Positions 8,599 to 17,387 of a DNA stretch of 64,000 nucleotides are shown here, piece after piece. Numbering within the stretch: position 1 is the stretch's first letter; each line of letters opens with the position of its first letter. The DNA comes from Bacteroidales bacterium (GTDB taxonomy: Bacteria; Bacteroidota; Bacteroidia; Bacteroidales; WCHB1-69): assembly GCA_017615595.1 (NCBI GenBank), contig JAFZZT010000050.1:140002-204001 (forward strand), given 5' to 3'. Position numbers and translations under genes: made by a program. Below the pieces are notes generated by a model that saw only the letters and a program-made list of their open reading frames with translations, ran no database searches and was not told where the DNA came from.

Positions 8599-10356
8599 TT
8601 ATTTACTATCTACCTTGAACTGTTTGAATATTTTTTTATCACCCATCACCTCCACCGCCTTGAGGAAGGTCTCATCTGTCTCGAGGAAGATGCGATAAGC
8701 CTCCCCGTAGCCATAGAGTCCGCGGGCAATCTCAAAGCGCATGTATTCCTTGATGTATTCTCCAACATGTTGTTCATTGCGGAGGCGCATGGCTTCGTCA
8801 TAATTCTTGTCAATATAATGCTGGAACATCGTGTCCAAGCGTTGCATATCCACATTGGGGGAGGTGAAGAGAGAGTCGAGCATTTTCTTATTCGTCTTCA
8901 GGAAAGCCTCCGCATAGTTGGAGAACTTGAAGGAGGCGCTGTCTTTCACGCCCTCTTTCTTCGCATACTCCATGAATTCCGCATATTGGGCATCCGAGAC
9001 CACATAGTTCTTCTCAAAATCCTCGAAGGTAGGGTATTGGCGTTTGAGTTCGTCTCTGTTATGGTCAAGATAATCGGCGGTATAGGAGCCGAAGATGCCT
9101 TTGCGGACTATCTCGTTATAGAGGGTGGAATAGCGGGTCGTGTCGAGGGGTACGAAGATGTCGGGCATGATGCCGCCGCCGCCATAGACCACGCGGCCGC
9201 GCGGTGTTTTGTATTTCAGAGAATCGGGGAACTTGATGCTGTCGGCAGTGTAGAGTTCTCCTCTGTTAGCACGCTGTTGGATGTCCTTGAAGTAGGAATC
9301 CAGACCATCATCGTAAGGCTTTTGGATACAGCGGCCCGTGGGGGTATAGTAGTGGGAGATGGTCAGGCGCACTTGTGAGCCATCGGCCAGGTTAAGTGGT
9401 TTCTGGACGAGGCCCTTGCCGAAGGTGCGGCGACCGATGACCAGCCCGCGATCCCAGTCCTGGACACATCCCGAGGTGATCTCGGAAGCGGAGGCGGAGT
9501 TCTCGTCCACCAGCACGATCAACTTGCCTTCTTTAAAGACCCCTCCCTTGCTGGAGGTAAAGGTCTCGCCCGTCTTGCGGAAATTGTCGGTATAGACAAT
9601 GGTTTTGACGCCGTCGATAAACTGGTCGCAGATTTCGAAGGCGGTGTTGAGATAGCCGCCGCCGTTGCCGCGAAGGTCGAGGATCAGATCCTTCATGCCT
9701 TCACCTTTCAACTTGTTGATGGCCTTGACCAGCTCGTTGGTGGAGGTGGCGGCGAAACGTTCCAGCTTGACATAGCCGGTCGTCTCGTTGACCATAAAGC
9801 TCACGTTGATGCTGTACATGGGGATGGCGCCGCGGGTGATGGTGAAGTCGAGGATCTCGGGATTATGGCCGCGGATGATGCCGACTTTCACTTTAGAGCC
9901 CTTTTTGCCGCGGAGATGTTTGCGCACCCAGTCGTTGGTGATATCGTCGCCACAGGCCACCGTGTCGTCCACGCGGACGATCTTGTCGCCAGCGATGAGA
10001 CCCACCTTTTCGGCTGGACCGTCAATGATGACCTCCATCACGTTAATCGTGTCTTTGATGAGCTGGAAGGTCACCCCGATACCATCGAAAGAGCCTTGCA
10101 GGGGCTCGTTCATGGCGGCCACATCTTTCTTGGGGATGAACGCAGTATGCGGGTCCAACTCCTTGAGCATCTCCACCACGGCCTTGTCCACCAGCGGCTC
10201 AAAGTCCACCGAGTCCACATACATCGTGTTGATGGAATTCAGCAGCTGGTCCATCTTCGTTTTGTTGGGTTGGAAGTTTTTATTGGGGTTTTGCGCATGC
10301 AGCAAAGACACGCACAACAACATAGAAATCAACAAAATAAGATTTATCTTACGCAT
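8599..10356 (-). CDS. S41 family C-terminal processing peptidase (PDZ)
   Basis: An exported serine protease of the Ctp/Tsp type, 585 residues. The start at 10356 gives a clear signal peptide (MRKINLILLISMLLCVSLLHAQ); the longer frame starting at 10416 would run through the promoter element. A PDZ domain at about residues 90-180 is followed by the S41 fold. The nucleophile serine sits in DENSASASEI and the general-base lysine in GRRTFGKGLVQ. The C-terminal 200 residues form the helical extension common in Bacteroidota homologues. Such proteases trim periplasmic or cell-wall-associated proteins. First gene of an operon with dnaG, yitT and DUF59. Confidence 0.9.
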   Translation of the reverse strand: MRKINLILLISMLLCVSLLHAQNPNKNFQPNKTKMDQLLNSINTMYVDSVDFEPLVDKAVVEMLKELDPHTAFIPKKDVAAMNEPLQGSFDGIGVTFQLIKDTINVMEVIIDGPAEKVGLIAGDKIVRVDDTVACGDDITNDWVRKHLRGKKGSKVKVGIIRGHNPEILDFTITRGAIPMYSINVSFMVNETTGYVKLERFAATSTNELVKAINKLKGEGMKDLILDLRGNGGGYLNTAFEICDQFIDGVKTIVYTDNFRKTGETFTSSKGGVFKEGKLIVLVDENSASASEITSGCVQDWDRGLVIGRRTFGKGLVQKPLNLADGSQVRLTISHYYTPTGRCIQKPYDDGLDSYFKDIQQRANRGELYTADSIKFPDSLKYKTPRGRVVYGGGGIMPDIFVPLDTTRYSTLYNEIVRKGIFGSYTADYLDHNRDELKRQYPTFEDFEKNYVVSDAQYAEFMEYAKKEGVKDSASFKFSNYAEAFLKTNKKMLDSLFTSPNVDMQRLDTMFQHYIDKNYDEAMRLRNEQHVGEYIKEYMRFEIARGLYGYGEAYRIFLETDETFLKAVEVMGDKKIFKQFKVDSK

Positions 10357-10382
10357 TATTTCAGTGATTTTGATTAAGTCGG

Positions 10383-10390
10383 CAAAGATA
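10383..10390 (-). promoter_or_regulatory. -7 element (TATCTTTG) for the S41-dnaG operon
   Basis: Minus-strand TATCTTTG, full consensus match, 26 bases before the chosen S41 start. It also argues against the longer S41 reading frame. Confidence 0.5.
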
Positions 10391-10419
10391 GTGTTTTTCC
10401 GAAAAAGTTTAATCAAGGG

Positions 10420-11772
10420 CTATCCGACAATGCCCGAGATGATGATCACGACCAGTGCGGCGGGGGCTATATAGCGAAGGATGAGATAGTAGAGCTCGAA
10501 GGCTTTGCATTTGAGGGTCCCGTTGTTGGAGAGTTCGTCTTTGACCTCCACTTTCGGGAAGCACCAGCCGAGGAAGATCGTCATCAGCAGTGCGCCGATG
10601 GGCATCAGGTAGGAGGCGGTGATCAGGTCGAAGAGTTCGAAGATGGTGCGGTCGAAGAGCTTGACGTTTTGGAGCGGTCCGAAGGAGAGGGTGCAGAAGG
10701 CGCCCACCACGAAGACGAGCAGGGTGCTGACCAGCGAGGCGGTAGAGCGTTTCCAATGGAGTTCCTCCACGGCAAAGGCCACGATGATCTCCAGCAGAGA
10801 GATGGTAGAGGTGAGGGCTGCGATGCCGAGCAAGAGGAAGAAGATGACAGCGAAGATCGTGCCTGCGGGCATGTTGTTGAAGACGTTAGGCAGCACCACA
10901 TAGACCAGTTCAGGGCCGCTGGCGGGGTTCATGCCGAAGGCGAAGACGGCGGGGAAGATGACCACGCCGGCCAGGATGGCCACCAAGAGGTCGCAGAGGG
11001 CTATCCAGATGCTGGTTTTGAAGAGGCGGTCCTCCTTGCGGATATAGGAACCATAGGTCACCATAGCGCCCATGCCGATGCTCAAGGAGAAGAACGACTG
11101 GCCGAGGGCGGAGAGCACACTCTGGCCTGTCAGCTTGCTGAAGTCGGGCTTGAAGAGGAATCGCATGCCCTCGCCAGAGCCGGAGAGCGTGAGGGAGCGC
11201 ACGCACATCAGGAGGAGCAGCAGGAAGAGGACGGGCATCAGGATCTTGCCCACCTTCTCGATGCCTTTCTGCACGCCCATGGTGATGACAAGGCCTGTCA
11301 GCACGAGGAAAAGCAGTTGGCACAGCAGTGGCCAGAAGGAGCCTTGGGTGAAGGAGGTGAAGACCTCCGCCACGGCATTGGGGTCCAACCCGGAGAGACG
11401 GTTGCTGCCAGAGAGGACGATATAGTTCAGGGTCCAGCCAGCCACCACACTATAGAAAGCGTAGATGAGGAAGGCTGCCACGATGCCGAAAAAGCCCAGG
11501 ATAACCCAGCCTTTCTGTTTGCCGCCGAGGATACGATAGGCGCCCACCACGTTGCGTTGTGAGCGCCGGCCGATGATGAACTCAGTCATCATCAAGGGGA
11601 TGCCGATGAGCAAGACGAACAGGATATAAATGAGCAGGAAGGCGCCGCCGCCATTCTGTCCCAGCATATAGGGAAAACGCCAGATATTGCCCAACCCGAC
11701 CGCGCCGCCGGCAGCCGCCAGAATAGCGCCTATATTGGATGTGAATCCTCTTGAAGTATTGTCTGAAGCCAT
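10420..11772 (-). CDS. Sodium-dependent transporter, SNF/NSS family
   Basis: A 450-residue neurotransmitter:sodium-symporter-family protein with about 11-12 hydrophobic helices. The helix-1 signature AAAGGAVGLGNIWRFPYM (about residues 18-35), which contributes to the Na+ and amino-acid sites in LeuT, is complete. Bacterial members import amino acids such as tryptophan, leucine or tyrosine; the substrate here cannot be deduced. The C-terminus ends shortly after helix 11-12 (LVVIIISGIVG). It is preceded by its own -7 element and followed, after a 63-base gap containing the S41 promoter, by the protease operon. Confidence 0.9.
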   Translation of the reverse strand: MASDNTSRGFTSNIGAILAAAGGAVGLGNIWRFPYMLGQNGGGAFLLIYILFVLLIGIPLMMTEFIIGRRSQRNVVGAYRILGGKQKGWVILGFFGIVAAFLIYAFYSVVAGWTLNYIVLSGSNRLSGLDPNAVAEVFTSFTQGSFWPLLCQLLFLVLTGLVITMGVQKGIEKVGKILMPVLFLLLLLMCVRSLTLSGSGEGMRFLFKPDFSKLTGQSVLSALGQSFFSLSIGMGAMVTYGSYIRKEDRLFKTSIWIALCDLLVAILAGVVIFPAVFAFGMNPASGPELVYVVLPNVFNNMPAGTIFAVIFFLLLGIAALTSTISLLEIIVAFAVEELHWKRSTASLVSTLLVFVVGAFCTLSFGPLQNVKLFDRTIFELFDLITASYLMPIGALLMTIFLGWCFPKVEVKDELSNNGTLKCKAFELYYLILRYIAPAALVVIIISGIVG

Positions 11773-11830
11773 ATTTGTATCTTTTGGAATGAAAAGAATC
11801 TTTTGATTTCCGAGTGTGAAAATTGAGGGG

Positions 11831-11838
11831 CAAAAATA
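11831..11838 (-). promoter_or_regulatory. -7 element (TATTTTTG) for the SNF transporter
   Basis: Minus-strand TATTTTTG, full match to TAnnTTTG, about 60 bases before the transporter start. Confidence 0.5.
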
Positions 11839-11859
11839 CGAATATTTTCCATTGGAAAA

Positions 11860-12348
11860 TCACACCAGCGCGGCCACAAAGTAATAGATCATGAAGCCCA
11901 CACACACGAGCTTCATCACGGTGCCAGTCAGCAGTCCGACAAAGGAGCCGGTGCCAGCCTTGAGGGCCTGACCGAGTGACATCCCGTTTTCGGTTCTGTT
12001 GGCGAGAATCTCGCCGGCCACAGCCCCGATGAAAGGGCCAAGCACGATACCCCACGGCCCGAAGAAGAGTCCTGCGATCAGTCCGAAGGTGCTGCCCCAG
12101 ACACCTGCCCTGGAACCGCCCATCACCTTGGTACCCCAGACGGGCACCACGGCATCCAGCATCTGCACCACGGCGGTGACGACACCCCAGATGATCAAAA
12201 ATCTCCAGCTGAACTGGACCTTGGTAGTAGCTTGGAGGAGCCACAGGCCTGCGTAAGAGAGGGGAACACCGGGCAAGATGGGCAAAATGCAACCCACCAA
12301 GCCAGCCAGCAGACAGAGAGCTCCCAGAATGATTAGCACGATATCCAT
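11860..12348 (-). CDS. DUF456 family membrane protein
   Basis: A 162-residue hydrophobic protein with the DUF456 pattern: MDIVLIILGALCLLAGLVG, then ILPGVPLSYAGLWLL, a conserved Val-Pro-x-Trp-Gly-Thr-Lys turn, and the glycine-rich helix LIAGLFFGPWGIVLGPFIGA. I chose the ATG at 12348 because the longer frame (12414) would start upstream of a good -7 element and its extra 22 residues do not resemble the family. Function is unknown. Confidence 0.8.
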   Translation of the reverse strand: MDIVLIILGALCLLAGLVGCILPILPGVPLSYAGLWLLQATTKVQFSWRFLIIWGVVTAVVQMLDAVVPVWGTKVMGGSRAGVWGSTFGLIAGLFFGPWGIVLGPFIGAVAGEILANRTENGMSLGQALKAGTGSFVGLLTGTVMKLVCVGFMIYYFVAALV

Positions 12349-12356
12349 TGCGGGGG

Positions 12357-12364
12357 CAAAAGTA
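12357..12364 (-). promoter_or_regulatory. -7 element (TACTTTTG), start-proximal
   Basis: Minus-strand TACTTTTG ends only 8 bases before the DUF456 start codon, so the mRNA leader would be a few bases at most. It decides the start at 12348. Confidence 0.45.
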
Positions 12365-12432
12365 TAAAAAAATACGGACAATGGTTGTTGAAAAATGGGT
12401 TGAAGATTTTCCAAAAGATGGATGAAAATGTG

Positions 12433-12440
12433 TATTTTTG
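12433..12440 (+). promoter_or_regulatory. -7 element (TATTTTTG)
   Basis: Plus-strand TATTTTTG 27 bases before the ATG at 12468; expected to drive the small gene and the GH3 fusion downstream. Confidence 0.45.
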
Positions 12441-12467
12441 CATTTCATTCATAACATCATCAAACCT

Positions 12468-12701
12468 ATGGAAAACCAAGAACGATTTCACGCCATTGGC
12501 GAAAAGCTCTATGGTGTCGCAAAAGACTATCTTGCCCATCATCTCGATTACCCCACCGACATCGTTGTAGGCATAAATTGGGAGACTGAGGACATTGTCA
12601 TTGACAGTCCCTCGAAGATTGATGCCGCCTACGAGCAGTTCAGCATCGCCGAGTTCATCACCATCGACGAAAAAGGATATTTCGAACCTCGAGTTTTTTA
12701 G
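12468..12701 (+). CDS. Small protein of unknown function
   Basis: A 77-residue soluble protein starting MENQERFHAIGEKLYG and ending GYFEPRVF. It is rich in acidic and aromatic residues and has no signal peptide or membrane segment. It has its own upstream -7 element and stops four bases before the next gene, so it is probably translated as the first gene of the GH3 transcript. I do not recognise a family. A longer frame from a TTG at 12438 would begin inside the promoter element and is rejected. Confidence 0.6.
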   Translation: MENQERFHAIGEKLYGVAKDYLAHHLDYPTDIVVGINWETEDIVIDSPSKIDAAYEQFSIAEFITIDEKGYFEPRVF

Positions 12702-12705
12702 CACC

Positions 12706-15594
12706 ATGAGGAAATTCATCGTTAGCATACTGTGTGCTGTAATCCTTTTAACCGTCTTCATCAGTTTTACAGCCCCTCCCACTCCCAAAAGCCGGGCGGT
12801 GCAAATTTTATCCAAGATGACTTTGGAAGAGAAGATTGCGCAGCTGTTGATCATCCGCATCAGTTCCACGGAGACGGAGGCCTACAATCTGGATAAAATT
12901 GCGGAGATCGAGAAATATCAGGTTGGCGGCGTCTGTTTCTTCAAGGGTGGGCCCGTGCGGGAGGCCATCCTTACCAACCGCATCCAGGCGGTCAGCAAGG
13001 TGCCTTTGTTCGTCTCCATTGACGGCGAATGGGGACCTGCCATGCGCCTCGACAGTTGCATTGCCTTCCCACGGCAGATGACCCTGGGAGCCCTCTCCGC
13101 CAAGCATGACACGCTCATCTACCAGATGGGAGTGGAGATAGCCAAGCAGTGCCAGGCGGTAGGCATCAACCTCAACTTCGCACCCGTGGTCGATATCAAC
13201 AACAACGCCAAGAACCCCGTCATCAACAGCCGTTCCTTCGGCGAGAACCGCGACAAGGTCACCGCCAAAGGCGCGCTCTACATGCAAGGCATGCTGGACG
13301 GTGGCATCATCGGCTGTCTGAAACACTTCCCCGGCCATGGCGACACCGAGACCGACTCTCACCTCGGCCTACCGGTCATCAAGAAGAGTCGCATCGAGCT
13401 GGACGAGCTGGAGCTGTATCCTTACCGGCACCTCATACCTCTAAATCCAGACATGATCATGGTGGGGCATCTCAACATTGCCTCCCTTGATCCAGCCCCG
13501 AACTCCGTATCATCCCTCTCCTACCCTATCATTTCCGAACTGTTGAAAAAAGAGTATGGCTACACCGGCCTCATCATCACCGACGCCTTGGAGATGCAGG
13601 GCGTACAAAAACAGAGACGATTTGCCGGCGACATTGAGATCAAAGCTTTGTTGGCGGGTGTCGATATACTGCTACTGCCTGGTGACGAGACTGGCGTAGT
13701 CATCCAGGCCATCAAGAAGGCTGTGGAGGATGGCACCATCCCGGAAGAGCTCATCAACGAACGTTGTCTTCGCGTATTGGAGTTCAAAGGCAGCAAAGGG
13801 TTGTTACGCACGCCCAAGCCCATCAACATACAACATCTGAAAGCGTTGATGAACGATCCCGAAGCACAGCGTGTCAACGACGAGATAGAACGCTATGCCA
13901 TCACAGAAGTGAAGAATGAGCAGATGCTGCCCTTGACGGACGACAACTCCGTGGCTTTCCTCTGCCTGGGGCGCAACGACCTTCACACGGCATACAAACA
14001 GGCGCTGAAAGACTATCACTTCTTCTCCCTGTACAAATCCAAAGTGCCCAGCGCCAAGGAACAGGAGGAGATCCGGCAGGCATTATCCCCATACAAGAAG
14101 GTTGTCATTGCCTACGGCGGCTCCAACCAGATGGCCAGCAAAGGCTATGATGTGGATTCCAAGACGGTAGCCTTCATTCAGGAGTTGGCCAACAAAAAGG
14201 AGGTGGCGCTCATCCATCTGGGCAATCCCTATGCCCTCAACTACTTCCCGTCCTTGGATGCCATCAAGGCGGTTTTGATTGCCTACCAGTTCACGCCGAA
14301 CACCTTGCACTGTGCCGTGGACGCCTGCTTTGGGAGACAGGCCTGCGAGGGCTTCTTGCCTGTCAGCACCAACCACTTCCCCGCAGGCACCGGCATCACA
14401 CCGGTGAAATGCTATGACGGACGCACCTCCCTCCTCCCAGACACCATCGTGCAACAGCTGGACAAGATGCTCCAGAAGGGCATCAACGACAAGATCTACC
14501 CAGGCTGCGTGGTGCTGGCGATGAAAGACGGTCAGGTCCTTTATCACAAGGCCTTCGGACACTTCACCTACAACGCACAGGACAAAGTGACCATTGAGAC
14601 CATGTTCGACATAGCCTCCGTCACCAAGACCGCCGCCACCACCCTCGCCGTGATGAAGCTCTACGACGACCATCGGTTCGCCCTGACGGATCCCATCGGA
14701 CAATATCTGCCTTTCTTGAAAGGCACCGACAAAGCCAACATCACCATTGCGGAATTGCTGACACACACCTCCGGGCTGACCGCCTTCATCCCTTTCTACA
14801 CCAAGATACAGGGCAACGAACAATATCTCCGCAAGTACAAATCACCCAACTTCAGCATCCAGGTCGCCGACAACCTGTACCTCCGCAACGATTATCCCGA
14901 CACCATGCGCTACACCATCGCCCACAGCAAGCTGAAAGCGAAACAGTACGAGTACAGCGACCTCAACTTTGTGCTGTTGAGAGATATGGTGGAACAGATC
15001 TCCGGACAGTCCATCGAGGCCTTTCTCAATGAGAACTTCTATACACCCATGGGGCTGAAGCGCACGAGTTTCAACCCATTGGACCATGGTTTCCGGAAAC
15101 AGGACGTGGCGCCCACGGAGATGGACAAGACCTTCCGCAAGCAGGTGGTGCAGGGCTATGTACACGACCAGACCTCCGCGTTATTCTACGGCAATGCCGG
15201 CAATGCGGGACTCTTCACCACGGCGGCAGAGTTGGGAGCCATCTATCAAATGGTCTTCGATGGCGGCATCTACCAGGGGAAGCGTTATCTGTCGGAAGAG
15301 ACCGTGCGGCTGTTCACCACCATGTATCCGATGCATGGCTGCCAAGAGCGTGGCTTAGGCTTCCACACCCCCAAGGCCGATGGCAGCACCAGCATCGTGC
15401 CCGCGAAAGCCGGCAAGAAGATCTTCGGGCATCAGGGGTTCACCGGCACGGTGGTATGGTGCGATCCCGACAATGGGCTGCTGTATGTATTCCTCTCCAA
15501 CAGAGTATATCCGGATTGCTATCCCAACAAGTTATCACAAAGCAAAATACGCCTCAAGGCTCACGAGTTGATTTACGAAGGCCTCACCCCATAA
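12706..15594 (+). CDS. GH3 beta-N-acetylhexosaminidase-like / serine beta-lactamase-like fusion
   Basis: A 962-residue exported protein combining two enzyme folds. After a signal peptide (about 1-23) comes a glycoside hydrolase family 3 domain with KHFPGHGD (206-213) and the candidate nucleophile D293 in ITDALEMQG. These motifs match NagZ-type beta-N-acetylglucosaminidases. A linker of about 200 residues (GH3 C-terminal alpha/beta domain) leads to a serine hydrolase of the class C beta-lactamase/esterase type with SxxK at S638-K641 (SVTK), YSDLN as the second motif and HQGFTGT near the end. This two-domain order is a recurring Bacteroidota architecture, presumably for peptidoglycan or glycan processing in the periplasm. 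The frame starting at 12595 is an upstream extension through the previous gene; the signal peptide fixes the start at 12706. Confidence 0.9.
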   Translation: MRKFIVSILCAVILLTVFISFTAPPTPKSRAVQILSKMTLEEKIAQLLIIRISSTETEAYNLDKIAEIEKYQVGGVCFFKGGPVREAILTNRIQAVSKVPLFVSIDGEWGPAMRLDSCIAFPRQMTLGALSAKHDTLIYQMGVEIAKQCQAVGINLNFAPVVDINNNAKNPVINSRSFGENRDKVTAKGALYMQGMLDGGIIGCLKHFPGHGDTETDSHLGLPVIKKSRIELDELELYPYRHLIPLNPDMIMVGHLNIASLDPAPNSVSSLSYPIISELLKKEYGYTGLIITDALEMQGVQKQRRFAGDIEIKALLAGVDILLLPGDETGVVIQAIKKAVEDGTIPEELINERCLRVLEFKGSKGLLRTPKPINIQHLKALMNDPEAQRVNDEIERYAITEVKNEQMLPLTDDNSVAFLCLGRNDLHTAYKQALKDYHFFSLYKSKVPSAKEQEEIRQALSPYKKVVIAYGGSNQMASKGYDVDSKTVAFIQELANKKEVALIHLGNPYALNYFPSLDAIKAVLIAYQFTPNTLHCAVDACFGRQACEGFLPVSTNHFPAGTGITPVKCYDGRTSLLPDTIVQQLDKMLQKGINDKIYPGCVVLAMKDGQVLYHKAFGHFTYNAQDKVTIETMFDIASVTKTAATTLAVMKLYDDHRFALTDPIGQYLPFLKGTDKANITIAELLTHTSGLTAFIPFYTKIQGNEQYLRKYKSPNFSIQVADNLYLRNDYPDTMRYTIAHSKLKAKQYEYSDLNFVLLRDMVEQISGQSIEAFLNENFYTPMGLKRTSFNPLDHGFRKQDVAPTEMDKTFRKQVVQGYVHDQTSALFYGNAGNAGLFTTAAELGAIYQMVFDGGIYQGKRYLSEETVRLFTTMYPMHGCQERGLGFHTPKADGSTSIVPAKAGKKIFGHQGFTGTVVWCDPDNGLLYVFLSNRVYPDCYPNKLSQSKIRLKAHELIYEGLTP

Positions 15595-15604
15595 TTTCAT
15601 CATT

Positions 15605-16324
15605 ATGACTAAAGAACCCCTCTTACTGCATATAGAAACCGCCACGGAAGTCTGTTCCGTAGCCCTGTCGAAGGGCCCCGCCATCCTCGGTGTGGAGGAG
15701 AGTGCTGACGGCAACTCCCACTCCAAGAACCTGCTGCCGTTCATAGAGCGGCTGATGGCCGGGACGGCGCACCGGATTGAGGAGATTGACGGTGTCGTGG
15801 TTAGTATCGGTCCGGGCTCCTACACGGGCTTGCGCATCGGCACCTCCACAGCCAAGGGCATCGCCTACTCGTTGGGCAAGCCCGTCATCACGGTGGGCAC
15901 GCTGGAGAGTATCGCATACGGGGCGGCGGAATCCTGGGCCGATGACGGTCTGCCCGCGCCGCAGTATGTGGCCATGATTGACGCGCGCCGCATGGAGGTC
16001 TTCGCCGGCCATTACGACGAGCATCTGCAGGAGGTGGACACTCCCGCCGCTGTCATTGTGGACGAAAATGCTTTTCGGGCAATGCTGGACGAGCATCGTA
16101 TCGTCTTCTGTGGCAACGGGATGCCCAAATGCAAGGAGCTGTTGTCGCCGCACCCCAACGCCCTCTTCGTGGAGCAGCCCCTCTCGGCACGCTCCCTGCT
16201 GAAGCCCGCCCTCAAGAAGTGGGAGGCGCAAGCGTTCGCCGACACCGCCTACTTCGAGCCCTTCTATCTGAAAGAATATGTGGCCGCCAAGCCAGTCGTC
16301 AAAGGATTGCACCCCAACACCTAG
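15605..16324 (+). CDS. tsaB: tRNA threonylcarbamoyladenosine biosynthesis protein TsaB
   Basis: TsaB is the scaffold partner of TsaD in forming N6-threonylcarbamoyladenosine on ANN-decoding tRNAs. The 239-residue protein has the ASKHA-fold N-terminus LLHIETATEVCSVAL and the signature GPGSYTGLRIGTSTAKG (about residues 69-85). It contains no metal-binding HxxxH of TsaD, as expected. It lies 10 bases after the GH3 fusion and 4 bases before the Usp-like gene; the grouping looks operonic rather than functional. Confidence 0.9.
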   Translation: MTKEPLLLHIETATEVCSVALSKGPAILGVEESADGNSHSKNLLPFIERLMAGTAHRIEEIDGVVVSIGPGSYTGLRIGTSTAKGIAYSLGKPVITVGTLESIAYGAAESWADDGLPAPQYVAMIDARRMEVFAGHYDEHLQEVDTPAAVIVDENAFRAMLDEHRIVFCGNGMPKCKELLSPHPNALFVEQPLSARSLLKPALKKWEAQAFADTAYFEPFYLKEYVAAKPVVKGLHPNT

Positions 16325-16328
16325 CATC

Positions 16329-17189
16329 ATGGAAGAGACTATCACCATACAGGAACCGGTGGATCAGAAGAAAAAGCTGAACATCCTCGCCATCGCCGAT
16401 GACTCCGACTACGGACGGGCGGCGGTGTGCCACGGCGCCATGCTGGCCGCCGTCTTCTCCGGCTCCTTGACCATCGTCTCCAAATTCGGCTTCGCCTATG
16501 AGGACCACTCCCCTGACATCGACACGGACTCTTGGCTCCTCTATGCACAGAATGTCGTGGACCACGACATCGAGACCATCATGCTGAACCACTACTTCTT
16601 CCCCGAGACCCTCTACCAATACGCGGAGGAGACCAACACCATCATGTATGTCATCGGGGTGGACAAGTTCCAGCACGAGGGCTTCTTTTCACTCAAAAGA
16701 GCCCTGCGCTTCATCAAGGGTTCGCGGCTGCCTGTCATGACGGTCGGCAAGACGCTGCCCGACAAAGACATCTACCAGCATGTGGTATTGCCTCTTGACA
16801 TTGAGCGGCAGGCCAAGGAGAAAGCGCTGTGGGCCGGCTACTTCAGCCGTTTCTATCAATCCACCATCCACATCCTGCACAACGACTACAAAGATGCCGG
16901 GCTAAGACGGCAAGTGACAGACAACATCGCCTTCGTGGAAAAGCTATATCAAAATCTGGAGGTGAAATATGTACTGGACAGCGTGTCCGTAAATCAAGAG
17001 ATAGACCGCTATTCCATCGAGTACGCCCCCACCATCGGAGCCTCTCTGACGGTCATCATGATGACGCGGTACGTCACGCTCGGCGACCTGCTGACGGGGA
17101 AACGCGAGAAGAAGATCATCGGCAACGAGCAATCGCTGCCCGTGCTCTGCATCAACCAAAGAGACGATCTGTACGTGCTGTGCACCTAA
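16329..17189 (+). CDS. Universal stress protein-like, tandem domain
   Basis: A 286-residue soluble protein that looks like two consecutive Usp-type alpha/beta domains. The first runs about 17-145 (KLNILAIADDSDYGRAAVCH ... ADDSDYG at the usual nucleotide-contact position), the second about 155-285 (YQHVVLPLDIERQAKEKALW). The classical G-2x-G-9x-G(S/T) ATP motif is not evident. It starts four bases after the tsaB stop; the upstream in-frame ATG at 16278 lies inside tsaB and is rejected. Its cellular role is unknown. Confidence 0.7.
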   Translation: MEETITIQEPVDQKKKLNILAIADDSDYGRAAVCHGAMLAAVFSGSLTIVSKFGFAYEDHSPDIDTDSWLLYAQNVVDHDIETIMLNHYFFPETLYQYAEETNTIMYVIGVDKFQHEGFFSLKRALRFIKGSRLPVMTVGKTLPDKDIYQHVVLPLDIERQAKEKALWAGYFSRFYQSTIHILHNDYKDAGLRRQVTDNIAFVEKLYQNLEVKYVLDSVSVNQEIDRYSIEYAPTIGASLTVIMMTRYVTLGDLLTGKREKKIIGNEQSLPVLCINQRDDLYVLCT

Positions 17190-17353
17190 CAGCTGGGTAC
17201 AATCTACCTAGTTCCGCGATTTACTGAATGAAAAAAAGCGCAGAAATCGTGGAGATAATGCGGAAACAACCTTTTGTTTTGGCAACTAGATTTTTACACA
17301 AAACAGTGTTTACAAAACGATTGTCATATCCTATTTTTAAGGAAGATAATGGT

Positions 17354-17361
17354 TATTTTTG
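17354..17361 (+). promoter_or_regulatory. -7 element (TATTTTTG) for the ddl cluster
   Basis: Plus-strand TATTTTTG 26 bases before the ddl start, in the 198-base gap after the Usp-like gene. Nothing else was recognised in that gap. Confidence 0.5.
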
Positions 17362-17387
17362 CACATTATCTATAAAAATATTCCAAC

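Noticed and set aside
17190..17387. Possible terminator between the Usp-like gene and ddl
   Set aside because: No stem followed by a T-run was found; only a -7 element is supported.
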